Part shown: positions 20,301 to 31,131 of the stretch, piece by piece
Layout of the letters: every line of letters begins with the position of its first letter
Numbering within the stretch: the first letter of the stretch is position 1
Source of the DNA: Larix kaempferi
Taxonomy: Eukaryota > Streptophyta > Pinopsida > Pinales > Pinaceae
DNA: 64,000 nucleotides
Assembly: GCA_027924585.1 (NCBI GenBank)
Contig: BSBM01001929.1
Coordinates: 868,001-932,000, forward strand
Direction of reading: 5' to 3'
Notes under the pieces: model-generated
Database searches by the model: none
The model's input: only the letters and a program-made list of their open reading frames with translations
What the model was told of the DNA's origin: nothing
Program-made: the position numbers and the translations under genes

Positions 20301-23300
20301 ATGATTGGTTAATTGACAGTGGGCCTTCTAAACACATGACTGGGTTTAAAGAATCTTTTATAAATCCATCTGAACATGAATCACCACATAAGGTGAAACT
20401 TGGGGATGATTATCAATACCCTATCAAAGGAAGTGGGGAAGCCTCCGACAACCTAGACTCTGGAAAGTCTTTAAAGATCAAAGATGTGTTATTTGTACTT
20501 GGGCTCAAGAAGAACTTACTCTCCATATTTGCATTAGATGCAAAAGGCATGAGGGTTGCATTGGTAGATGGCGAAGTTCTAATGTGGCCAAAGGGTAAAA
20601 CTATTGATGATGCAGTAGTGATTGGAGAACAAGAGGGAGGATTGTACAAATTGAAGGGACAACCTAAAAATGCCATGGTACATGAATCCATGGAGCCAAG
20701 TGAACTTTGGCATAGAAGGCTTGCACATGTACACTACAGAGCACTACCAATTGCAAGCAAATTTGTAGAAGGTCTTCCTGAAATCAAGTCAAAGCATGAA
20801 GGTGTTTGCAAAGGATGTGCAAAAGGAAAGAACATTAAGAAGGAATTTCCAAGCAGTGAAAGCAAAGCAAAAGGAATTTTGGAGATTATCCACTCTGATG
20901 TATGCAAACCAATGTCATCCAGTTATCTGAGTGGGTATGTATACTATGTCTCTTTCATTGATGATTTCTCTAGGAAGACTTGGGTTTATTTATTGAAGAA
21001 CAAATATAAAGTATTTGACAAGTTCAAGGAATTCAAAACCTTGATGGAAAATCAAACTAATAAGAAGATCAACACATTCAGATCCGACAATGGCGGAGAA
21101 ATCACTTCAGGTGATTTCAAGAAACTATGCAGTGATTCAGGGATTAAGAGGGAGTTGACTACTCCCTATAATCCACAACAGAATGGAGTTGCAGAAAGAA
21201 AGAACAGAACAATCATGGAGGAAGCATGGGCAATGTTGCATGACCAGGATCTTCCTATGCATCTATGGGCAGAAGCAGCTAGGATAGTTGTTTATGTGCA
21301 GAACAGAACACCTCACAAGATATTGGACAACAAGACACCAGAAGAAGTCTTCACCGGTAAGAAACCTGAGGTCAACCATCTCAGGATATTTGGTTGTCCA
21401 GTATACACACATGTTCCAAAGGAAAAGAGGACAAAGCTAGATCCTTCAGGAAAGAAGGGTATCTTTGTGGGGCACAGTGAAAGCTCGAAGGCTTACAGAA
21501 TATACTTTCTAGGGTTCAAGAAGATTGATGTCAGCAAGGATGTAACATTTGATGAAAACTCAGCTTTCATCAAGTCAAGAAAGGCACCTGTTGAAGATCA
21601 TGAAGAACCAAAGGAAAACAGATTTCAAGACACCACCATGAATGAAGCAATTCCAAAAGCAGATCGTGAAGTTGAACATCCACAAAGACCTGTAGATCCA
21701 CCCAGTGAGAATAACTCTCACAAGACGAAACCTGCATGGGCTAGAGAGCTCATTCAAGATGCAGAAAGGTATGGCATTCCAGAAGAAGAACACATAGCAA
21801 GGAAGAGAACTAGATCTCATACCAGCTATGTTGCCTTACTCTGTGACATTATGAACAAAGAACCTTCCAGTTATGAGGAAGCAGCAGAAAAGAAAGAATG
21901 GAAGGATGCCATGATCAAAGAATATCAGTCGATCATGAAGAATGATGTTTGGGATGTGGTCCCAAGACCTGAAGGGAAGTCTGTTGTGACTTCAAAGTGG
22001 ATCTGCAAGATCAAACATGCTGTAGATGGCAACATAGAGAAATACAAAGCGAGATTTGTAGCTCATGGCTTCTCCCAAAAAGAAGGGATTGATTATGAAG
22101 AAAATTTTGCTCCTGTAGTCAGGTACACTTCCATTAGAACAATACTTGCTCTGGCTGCAACGATGAAATGGAAGATACACCAGATGGATGTCAAGACAAC
22201 TTTCTTGAATGGTGTAGTTGAAGAGGGAGTGTATGTGGAGCAGCCACTCGGTTTTGAGACACATGACAGAGAGTCATATGTGTGCAGGTTGAAGAAAGCC
22301 GTGTATGGCTTGAAGCAAGCTCCTAGGACTTGGTATGGTAGGATGGACATCTTTCTATCCAGTTTGGGCTATACCAAGGGTAAAGCAAACTCTAACCTTT
22401 ACTACAAGGTTGAGGAAGGAAATCCTGTGATGCTACTCTTGTATGTGGATGACCTGTTTGTAACATGTGAAGATAGTTTGATTGTTGATACCAAGAGGAA
22501 GCTTGTTGCCAAGTTTGAGATGAAGGACTTGGGAATGATGCACTATTTTCTAGGTATGGAGGTGTGGCAGAGTGCAGATGGGATCTTCCTTGGACAAGGG
22601 AAGTATGCAGTAGATATCCTGAAGAGGTTCAGGATGATGGACTGCAAGGCCATGGCTACACCTATGGCATCGAACCTGAAGCTTTTGTGTGATGCTTCAT
22701 CTGAGCCGGTTGATGACACTATGTATTGTCAGATGATTGGGTCCTTGATGTACCTGACAAACACGAGACCAAATATTTGCTTTGCGGTGAAAACATTGAG
22801 CCAGTTCCTGACAGATCCGAGAGGTGTTCACCTGGTTGTTGTAAAGCATATTCTGAGGTACCTGAAGGGTACGGTTGATTATGGGCTCAAGTATGATACG
22901 AATCAAAAGTTTAACCTGCAGGGTTATGTTGATTCAGATTGGGCAGGCAGTGCTGCAGATAGGAAGAGCACATCTGGGTGTTGCTTCAGTATGGGATTAG
23001 GTGTGTTCTCTTGGTTTAGCAGGAAGTAGTCCTGCATAGCATTGAGTACAACCGAAGCAGAGTATGTTGCAGCTAGTTCTTCCAGTTGTGAGGCAGTATG
23101 GCTCTGGAAGCTACTGTCTGAGTTATTTGATCTCCCGTTGGAGGCTACTGGTATCTTTTGTGACAACTAGAGCTGTGTGAAGCTGTATAAGAACCGGGTG
23201 TTCCACAACAGGTCGAAGCACATCGAGATCAAATATCATTATATCAGGGATATGGTGCATAGAGGAACATTTAAGCTCCTGTATGTTGCAACAGATGAGT

Positions 23301-23404
23301 AGGTTGCAGATGTGCTGACGAAGCCACTAGCCAGAGTGAAGTTCGAGTACTTCAGAGAGAGGCTTGGTGTTCTTCATATTGATGACACTTCGAGGAAGAA
23401 GTGA
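20301..23404 (+). pseudogene. Copia-B pol: protease, integrase, RT, RNase H
   Basis: Domains in order: protease with an intact DSG (20315-20323); pre-integrase HHCC finger (HRRLAHVHY ... CKGCAKGKN, about 20707-20830); integrase core with its D, D, E at HSDVC (about 20893), RSDNGGE (about 21085) and VAERKN (about 21192); RT with QMDVKTTFLNGVVEEGVYV, AVYGLKQAPRTWYG and YVDD (22442-22453); RNase H ending DVLTKPLARVKFEYF. The open stretch 20336-23029 is followed by TAG stops at 23027-23029, 23168-23170 and 23300-23302. All three stand where homologues have CAG. The frame ends at TGA 23402-23404. Confidence 0.93.
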
Positions 23405-23519
23405 TGGACACATTTGCTGAAGCCATTCCAAGCATGGTGAGAGGAGGATCCTTCACATGGCTATGGATGTAAGCGCTGGATGATGAGCATCATGACGATG
23501 CTCCAGTTACTGTTCTGTA

Positions 23520-23905
23520 TATGCATCATGTTGGATGCTTGGTATGATCATTTGGATCATGTATATGTATATGCATCATGTTGGATGCTTGTTATGATTA
23601 GTTGGATCATGTATATGTATATGCATCATGTTGGATGCTTGTCATGATCAGTTGGATCATGTATATGTATATGCATCATGTTGGATGCTTGTTATGATCA
23701 GATGGATCATTTATTTATGTATGTATCAGGTGGATACATTGTATGATCAGGTAGATCATGTATGATATGTATCAGGTATGCATCAGGTGGATGCACTGTA
23801 TGATCAGGATGATCATGGATTATGAGCTTCAGGATGTTGCTCCAGATGATATGTATCAGGATGATCATGTGTTGATGTACATCAAGACGATGCATGGAGA
23901 GTATC
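23520..23905. repeat. TGATCA-rich palindromic tail repeats of Copia-B
   Basis: First, four copies of a unit of about 60 bp containing GCATCATGTTGGATGCTTG and TTGGATCATGTATATG (from about 23521). Then come shorter GTATCAGGTGGATACATTG and TGATCAGG elements. It matches the tails of Copia-A and Copia-C. Confidence 0.8.
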
Positions 23906-23974
23906 AGGATGATACTCTATGGCCATGGATAGCTTGTGCAGATAAGCATATAATCCAGCCCTGGGAGGTTTGCA

Positions 23975-24500
23975 GATAGTCTTTTGAGGTTTTTCCTATG
24001 GCATGTAATGTGGCCCTGGGATATCTGGAAAATGCTCTTTCTAGGTTTTGCTTTGGGAGGACATATAATATAGCCCTAAGAGATCCGACAGGTAGAGTTG
24101 TGTGCTCGTAACAGCCCGGGATGCTCTTTCGAGATTTTGTCCTATGGCATGTAATGTGCTACTAGGAGATCCGACAGGTAGAGAAGAGTGCTCGTAACAG
24201 CCTGGGATGCTACAACCAGGTTTTTCCATGACCACGTGTAATATGCTCCTGGGAGATCCGACAGGTAGAGTCGTGTGCTAGTAACAGCCTGGGATGCTAC
24301 AGCCACGTTTTGTGGTGAGATCACATGTAATGTGCTCCTGGGAGATCCGACAAGTAGAGTTGTGTGCTCGTAATAGCCTGGGATGCTACAGCTAGGTTTT
24401 TTGATGGGGTCACATGTAATGTGCTCCTGGGAGATCCGACAGGTAGAGCTGAGTGCTCGTAACAACCTAGGATGCTTCAGCCAGGTTTTGTGATGCATGT
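23975..24500 (+). repeat. 88-bp minisatellite in the tail of Copia-B
   Basis: Copies start near 24003, 24061, 24147, 24236, 24326 and 24415, spaced 86-90 bp after the first. Each contains GGGAGATCCGACAGGTAGAG, a TGTGCTCGTAACAGCC segment and a GGTTTT segment. Copia-C has six copies and Copia-A fewer, partly degenerate copies. Confidence 0.87.
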
Positions 24501-24738
24501 AATAAGTCCTAAGGATTCCACAGTATGGCCAGTGATGATGAAGACCTACAGATGGTGGGCCTACATCCATTATGAAAAAGGACTGGCTCTATAGAACTTC
24601 CTATGATGAGTATATTGGAGATTGATTGAGATAGCAGCAGCAGTGACGATGACGATGATTCGAAGATGATGATTTGTTGATGATGATCCAAAGAAGAAGA
24701 CTTGTGCTAGCAGATCTCTGTCAAGAAATACCTTCCTA

Positions 24739-24750
24739 GTTAAGAGGGAG
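24739..24750 (+). promoter_or_regulatory. Polypurine tract of Copia-B
   Basis: GTTAAGAGGGAG abuts the first base of the 3' LTR. Confidence 0.85.
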
Positions 24751-25333
24751 TGTTGATGTATATGCAACTTTGGAATGTATTTCATCTATGTATTTTATTG
24801 TACTCCTATAGAGATGTATTATTCCTCTATATGGAAGTGTCATCATTTGTATTGACAAGTGTCGCAAGTGGTGTAACTTGCTGATGGGTTATTAGACCAC
24901 CTGGTAGAAGGGTCAGCCCGGATTATGTAACCTGGGTTTATTAGGCTGAGTTAGACAAGTCGGCCCCATAGGTTTATTAGGTTGCTCAGAACAATTATAA
25001 ATAGAGAGCAGGATCTCTCTATTTGATCATCTCATTATTCACTTGTACATCACTCAGAAAGTGGCGCACTAGTTAAGGAGGAGGAGGAGCTGCTAGTAGA
25101 AGACTATCTCTTGTACTTTGGTTGTACCTTGATTGTATCATTGCTCTTTCTATCTCTGAGGAAGTTGTGGGGTTTTTCACCTTTATGGTTTTCCCCAATG
25201 AAACTCTGTGTGATTATTGTCTCATGTGTTTGCTTGGTGTGCTTGATATGCATTGTTATACTTGATATGTTGTACATGTTATTCTCTCAGTAAAGATCCT
25301 AGAGTATATTGAATTAATGCTCAAAAATTAACA
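24751..25333 (+). repeat. 3' LTR of Copia-B
   Basis: 583 bp, TGTTGATGTATATGCAAC to AAAATTAACA, followed by the TSD CCCTA. Confidence 0.93.
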
Positions 25334-25338
25334 CCCTA

Positions 25339-25794
25339 TCCTACTCAGATTGTCCACCTTGACAGGTCTAAAGTAAGAGTAGTGGGGGGATTGAGAAATG
25401 TGTTGTTGACATTATTTGTTGATCCTCAGATTCACCAGACCATTGATATTGTTGTAGCTGACATCCCTGAAGCCTATGGAATGTGGTTGAGCATAGATTG
25501 GTCAGAGAAGCTCAAGGGATACTTTTCCATTGATTGGTCTCTCCTGTGGCTACCCTACAATGGACAACCGAACAAGATTAAGATCACTAGGGAACCATTT
25601 ATGAAGCAAACAGTCACTGACCTTAATGATTCAAGTGAACCTGCTTGTTATTTTAGTTCACATATTGAGCATTTCACATTTGATACCTTTTTTGGGGATT
25701 TTCCAGCTGATTCTTCACCATATGAGAATGTACAAAATGAGTCACAGATTACCAACGTTACTTCTATACCATTCTCTAGAACTTTGTACATAGT
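25339..25794 (+). pseudogene. Gypsy-1 protease, second part, and linker
   Basis: Continuation of the frame cut by Copia-B: after PTQIVHLDRSKVRVVGG the segment DIVVADIPEAYGMWLS resembles the C-terminal half of Tat/Gypsy proteases (the ...DIPxxYGMLLSR pattern). Next comes YNGQPNKIKITREP, then a linker. A frameshift near 25795, in a GTGTGT run, moves the reading to the next frame. Confidence 0.78.
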
Positions 25795-26301
25795 GTGTAT
25801 AATGTTAATACAAATTTTAGGATTGATCCTATTGCATGGACTTTATTCTTTTATGGCTCTAGATCCAAGGATGGAGTTGGTGCAGGTTGTGTCCTTATTG
25901 ATCCGAAAGGGACTAAAACCATGATTGCTTGCAGAGTTGAATTCGAATGTACCAATAATGTGGCTGAATATGAGGCCCTGGTGCAAGGACTCAAAAAATC
26001 CATTGATATGTGTGCACAAGTGATAGAATGTTTTGGAGATTCTGAAATCATAGTTAAACAAGTAAGAAACAAGATACACTGTCTGTCTTCCCGTTTAACT
26101 AATTATCAAAAAATGGTAAGAGAACTCACCAACTCTTTCTTTGCATTCAACATTAACTCAGTCCCTAGGTCACAGAACTTTGATGCTAGCCTCTTAGAAA
26201 ATACTGCATCTAGGATGATTCCACCAGAAGGCTTGTCACCTGAAACCTTTTCAATAGAACTTATGTATAGGCCTTCCATCCCTAATAATTTAACAAGCTA
26301 G
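25795..26301 (+). pseudogene. Gypsy-1 additional RNase H (RVT_3 / archaeal type)
   Basis: Reads DPIAWTLFFYGSRSKDGVG, then GCVLIDPKG, CTNNVAEYEALVQGL and ECFGDSEIIVKQV. This is the RVT_3-type RNase H fold with the Glu in AEYEAL and the Asp in GDSE kept. The first catalytic Asp (FDGS in the family) is Tyr (TAT at 25852-25854). The frame ends at TAG 26299-26301. Its place between protease and RT is unusual; in well-known Tat elements such as Ogre the extra RNase H lies after the Gypsy RNase H. The ordinary Gypsy RNase H is also present at 27555-27990, so this is a second domain, not a rearranged one. Confidence 0.82.
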
Positions 26302-27553
26302 AAAGTATTTGATGATGACCAGCAAATCCTAGACTTTCAATCAGCTCAAGATACCTTTCAAGACATGGCAATAGATGAGGCTGAGCATGAAAAATCTCTG
26401 TCTGATCCTTCCAACATTATCCCAAAATCAGTGATCAACCTAGAAAAGTTCTATGACTTGCAAGATAAGTTTAAACACAAGACCAACTGTAAGACACAGA
26501 GTTCATCTCTGAACTATGAGCCAGTCAACCTTGGTACTGAACAGAATCATCGATTCATCGACCTTGGAGTTGACTACCCTGTTGAAGAAAGAAGAGCTTT
26601 CATCAAATTGTGTAAAGAGTAAAAAGATGTTTTTGCATGGGCCTATGATGAACTAAAAACCTTTGATACTAGCATTATGCATCATAACATACCGATGAAG
26701 CCATAAGTGAAACCTTACCAACAGAAACTAAGAAAGATGCATCCTAGTTTGGAACCCTCTGTAAAGAAAGAACTTAAGAAATTGCTGACAGCTAGAATCA
26801 TATTCCCTGTCAGACACACACAATGGTTAGCAAATTTAGTACATGTCCGAAAAAAAGAATGGAGAAATCATACTTTGTGTCGATTTCATAAATTTGAACA
26901 GAGCTTCCGAAAAGGATAACTACCATGTTCCTCCCATCGAATAGATTCTACAAAAGGTAGTTGGGTCAAAGATGTTCTCTCTCCTGGATGGTTTTCCAGG
27001 GTACAACCAAGTCATGGTTTCCCCTGGTGACCAACTGAAAACAGCTTTCAAAACCCCCTGGGGTACCTTCGCCTACAGGCGAATGCCCTTCGGACTGATA
27101 AATGCAGGAGCCACATTCCAGAGAGATATGGATATAGCTTTCAGAGGTTTAATGCATAATTATGTCGTAGTATACTTAGATGATATCACTATTTATTCGA
27201 AAAAACGACATGAACATCTGTCTGCTCTCAAACAGGTTTTTGAATGCTGCAGGAAGTACGGAATTTCATTGAACCCTAACAAGTCCATATTTGTAATAAC
27301 AAAAGGTAAGCTCTTGGGTTTCATTGTTTCCAAGGAAGGTATGATTATTGATCCTAAACGCACTGAAGCAATTTCAAATATTGGTTTTCCTTGTTCGTGC
27401 AAATCCATGCAATCATTCCTCGGTAAGATCAATTTTGTACGTAGGTTTGTTCCAAATTTTGCAAAAATTGTTAAGCCTTTGCAGCAATTAGTTTTAAAAG
27501 ATGTACAGTTTAGCTGGTCGCAGGAACAGAAGGATGCATTTGTTGAAATTTGA
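26302..27553 (+). pseudogene. Gypsy-1 reverse transcriptase
   Basis: An upstream segment FIDLGVDYPVEERRAF and KDVFAWAYDELKTFDT leads to QKLRKMHPSLEPSVKKEL, where RT begins. Core motifs follow: FSLLDGFPGYNQV, TPWGTFAYRRMPFGLINAGATFQ and the catalytic YLDD (27173-27184). Then comes SFLGKINFVRRFVPNFA. Damage: stops at about 26620 and 26704, a frameshift in the A-run at about 26850, TAG at about 26943 and TGA at 27551-27553. The catalytic box itself is intact. Confidence 0.9.
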
Positions 27554-28000
27554 AGGGCCATTGTAGAAGCCTCTGCTCTGATGTCCCCCGATTTTAACAA
27601 GGATTTTATTCTATATACTTTCGCTACTGATTTTTCTTATGCAACTATCTTGACGCAGAAGCATGATAATGATGCTGAGATTCCAATTTCATTCATGAGC
27701 TCAACGTTTAAGGGAGCAGAACTTAACTACTCCCGCATTGACAAGCATGCTTATGCAGTTTACAAGTCTGTGAAACATTACAGGACGTACCTATGGAAGT
27801 CTCGAATGAAGGTGATTGTGCCATACACAACCATCAGAAACGTGCTGGTCCAGAAAGAACTAGGCGAGAAAAGAGCCCATTGGATGACAACTTTGCAGGA
27901 ATATGACTTGGAAATCAGGCCAGCAAAGATTGTAAAAGGGAAAGGTTTGTGCTTGCTTACTACCAAGTTGAAAGATCTTGTTCAGCAATAGACTGAATGG
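27554..28000 (+). pseudogene. Gypsy-1 RNase H (Gypsy type)
   Basis: FILYTFATDFSYATILTQKH carries the first Asp. Then come IPISFMSSTFKGAELNYSRIDKHAYAVYKSVKHYRTYL and GEKRAHWMTTLQEYDLEI. This is the connection/RNase H region normal for Ty3/Gypsy. The frame ends at TAG about 27989, where the family continues into the linker to integrase. Confidence 0.85.
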
Positions 28001-28870
28001 GAGCAGGAGGAAAATGTTCCTACAGGTTCTGTTAATGCCATAGATACTCCAACATCTGACTGGTACGATCATATCAAGTTTTTTCTAAACCATGGGTTTG
28101 ATCTTGAAACCCTTGAATTCGAAAAACGCAGAGCTTTAATATTAAAGTCTGCTCCATATCAATTTATTAATGGAGTTTTGTTTAGAAAAAATTATGATGG
28201 AGTTTTCCTTAGATGTTTGGAGAAAAATGAGACTGATGACATTCTTTTTCAATTTCATGCAGGACCTTCTGGAGGCCATTTTTCAAGTGAAACCACAGCA
28301 CACAAGATTCTCAAAGCTGGATATTATTGGCCTACCCTGTTTAAAGATGCCTATGCTCATGTTAGAAGGTATGAACCATGTCAAAAGTGTGCAGGGAAAT
28401 TCAAAAAACCTGCTTTTCCTCTACAGCCAGTAACAATTCAGTTTCCATTTCAGCAATGGGGACAATATTTTGTTGGACCAATTAATCATGTTTCCTCCCT
28501 GCCACATAGGTATATCCTTACAGCAACAGACTACTTTACCAGATGGGTAGAGGCAGTCCCTCTTAGGCAGTGTAACACAAACCAAGTAATTTGTTTCCTT
28601 GACAACCAGATAGTTACAATGTTTGGTGCTCCGGAGTATCTTGTCGTTGACAATGCATCCTACTTTTCCTCAATTGATTTGACACAGTATTCCCTTGAAA
28701 AAGGGATCAAACTAAAAATTTATGTCAATTATTATCCACAGGGTAATGGGCTTGCTGAATCTTCTAACAAGAACCTAATAAATATTTTGAAGAAGACAGT
28801 CTCCTCTCATCACAAAGATTGGCACACACAGGTTTATTATACTCTTTGGGCAGGTTGAATCACCCCAAAG
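28001..28870 (+). pseudogene. Gypsy-1 integrase, first part
   Basis: Zinc finger HHCC: HAGPSGGHF (about 28255-28280) and CQKC (about 28379-28390). The catalytic core starts WGQYFVGPIN, where the first Asp should stand but Tyr (TAT) is found. The second Asp is in VVDNASYF and the Glu in NGLAESSNK (about 28755). TGA at 28856-28858 stands where an Arg (CGA) would fit. The domain is then cut by a DNA transposon after ITPK and continues at 30686. Confidence 0.88.
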
Positions 28871-30677
28871 CACGGGGGGTTCACTAGTGAGGCAATATCA
28901 TATCACGTCCATTCATATTGGGGGGTTGAATACTCTTAAAAACCTAGAAAATATATTGCCCTGTATCAAGGGGTCAAGGGAGGTTTTTAATTTCACATAG
29001 TAATATACATATTGGGGGTTATTTTATTTGGGTGTGCAGAGGAATAACCTCCAAATCGTGGGATGAATTCATACCTCCAAATCACGGGCTCAATTCATAC
29101 CCACCTAAACCTTAAGTACCTTCCATTTTAAATTTAATATTGCTTATGATCCTAAGTTTTGCATAAATATGATAATAGTGTACCAATGATAATATCGATA
29201 GAAGTCTCTTTGGATTATTGTCCTTGAGCAATCCTCATTTAATAGATTATTTAGGCTTGGCTTGAATTGATGTTGTATTTTTTTTCATCTTTAAGTTAAG
29301 AGATGTAGTTAATCGAGAGTTCCAAACAATTGTATTATATTTTTGTAGGCATTCAAGTAAAAGATTTAACCCTTCACTTTTTAGGTTAGGGTTTAGGTGG
29401 GCACTGATATTCAATTAAACCTTGCTCCATGACAACCAAGAAAAGTGAGATCAATCATTCTTGGCTCACTCGAACCAAGAAAAGTTAGATCAATGTTTCT
29501 TGACTAATTATTTCTTTCAAATTTTTGTATTCTTCTTTAATATTTTCACATTGCTAGTTAGTAATACTTGTTAGATTGAGTTATATTTGGCACAGTCATA
29601 ATTGTAATTTCAATTCTTATATGCAAGACATCTATCTTAATATTGTATTGGAATTAACATGATTCACATAGGTGAAAATCTAAATCCTTATTTACATACC
29701 CTATGTGTTATCATTACCATGAAATGTTATCATATAAGTTTCACCATCTATGTATCTTTATAACTATTGCATGGCTGAAACCTAACAATGGAGATATTTC
29801 CCTATCCTTTAAAGATTAAAAAAACTAGGTACAACCCAAGAAAAGGTAACTCATTCTGTTAATTCGCTTGATTGCAAGAATAAATGTAGAGTAAGTGGAG
29901 GCAATTCATTGAATCTTGTGAATGACCCAAATCCAAGCTTTGCACATGATCATATGGTGTTATTGAAAAGTAAAAGGAATTTTTCTATGTTCATTTGGGT
30001 TCAAACATCAATGATGTTTGTTTTTATAGGAAGATAGGGGTATCCATCACAAAAGGGTTTCAATTTTGAATTTTTATGGAGTTTAATTTATTAAGCTTAT
30101 AGAAAACGTGAGTTCTCTATGGCTATATTCATATTTAAATGATATAAAATTGGTATATTTGTAGGTTTTGGTGTGAAACATCTGCAATTCTCATATTTTC
30201 TAAGCATTGCACTAACAATTGGACTATAAATATTTTACATTCTTTGTTATGTTAATCTCTTGACTAGGTTGCGTTTTATGCATTTTGGCTTCCCTAGCAC
30301 TATTTCTTTTGGTGTTCCACTATCCAATGCTACAAATTGATCAGTCAACCCCGCAATCCTAGTGGGATCATTATTAGCATTATACTATTATTGTATTTAG
30401 CATCTTGTTTGCTTATACTAAGATGTGTTAGGGCTCCTTTTTGTTGCAACTTGATAATACGATATAAAAGGGGTGTTAAAAATGGGTTGATAAAAATGGA
30501 TAGCTACAATATCTGGTGAAACTAGGGGTTTTCTTAATTGGAAAGGAATATTGGGAGGGGGGTTCAACAATAAAATTTTAGGATGCAGTTTCCAATATTT
30601 AGTGAAATTATGGGTATTCTTTAATATCGTGTGAACGATCGTGCTATGTAACAAGTTCATTGAGTGAACCCCCCGTG
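28871..30677. mobile_element. hAT-like non-autonomous DNA transposon in the integrase gene
   Basis: 15-bp perfect terminal inverted repeats: CACGGGGGGTTCACT at 28871-28885 and its complement at 30663-30677. The perfect 8-bp TSD CCCCAAAG flanks it (28863-28870, 30678-30685). Removing the insert and one TSD joins integrase residues ITPK to AAIGNSPYCLVYG in frame. No transposase ORF. Subterminal repeats of GGGGGTT and TCACGGG/ATCGTGGG occur near the left end. An 8-bp TSD fits hAT; the family of the terminal repeat is not known to me. Confidence 0.88.
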
Positions 30678-30685
30678 CCCCAAAG

Positions 30686-31131
30686 GCAGCTATTGGAAAC
30701 TCTCCCTATTGTCTGGTCTATGGAAAGGAATCCATTCTACCATCTAACCTTACCATTCCCTCATTATAGATATCCCAATCCATTCAAGAAGATGATTCCT
30801 CTCATCTTCAGCAGAGAATTGATACCTTGCTTAAGTTGGAGGAAGACAGGGAAATGGCTAAAAATAAATTATATCATCATCAATAGATGGTTAAAAGATG
30901 GTTCGATGAGAAATCCTCTTCTAACAGAGAATTTTCAATAGGATATTTGGTATTGAGATGGGATAAGCAACATAAGGATAAAAATGATTATACCAAGTTT
31001 TAGCGCCTTTGGCTAGGACCTTTCATTATTACATAAAGATTGGTCCTAGTACTGTTCGATTACAGACATTGGAAGGGGTCATTGAGACTTATCCAATGAA
31101 TGTTTCTCTGCTCAAAAAGTATTTTGTCTAA
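30686..31131 (+). pseudogene. Gypsy-1 integrase, C-terminal part
   Basis: Continues as AAIGNSPYCLVYGKES, the usual ...TGxTPFxLVYG motif of Gypsy integrases. Further on come a coiled segment with MVKRWFDEKSSS and LVLRWDKQHKDKND. A frameshift near 31035 leads to KIGPSTVRLQTLEG and the final KKYFV, stop at 31129-31131. Several TAG/TAA stops lie within. No chromodomain is seen, which agrees with a non-chromovirus (Tat/Athila) lineage. Confidence 0.8.

Larger units (their letters stand above)
18249..25333 (+). mobile_element. Copia-B: full-length Ty1/Copia retrotransposon nested in Gypsy-1
   Basis: 7,085 bp with TG...CA ends and the perfect TSD CCCTA (18244-18248, 25334-25338). Parts: 5' LTR 18249-18818, iMet primer site, leader with telobox-like motifs, one gag-pol frame 19394-23404, tail repeats, polypurine tract, 3' LTR 24751-25333. 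The frame has six stop codons and no frameshift. Integrase and RT motifs are intact. This is the best-preserved member of the Copia family in the window and the one that retains integrase. It is younger than Gypsy-1, which it interrupts. Confidence 0.95.

Noticed and set aside
23758-24785. Several short ORFs on both strands
   Set aside because: They lie in the Copia-B tail arrays and LTR edge; no coding signature.
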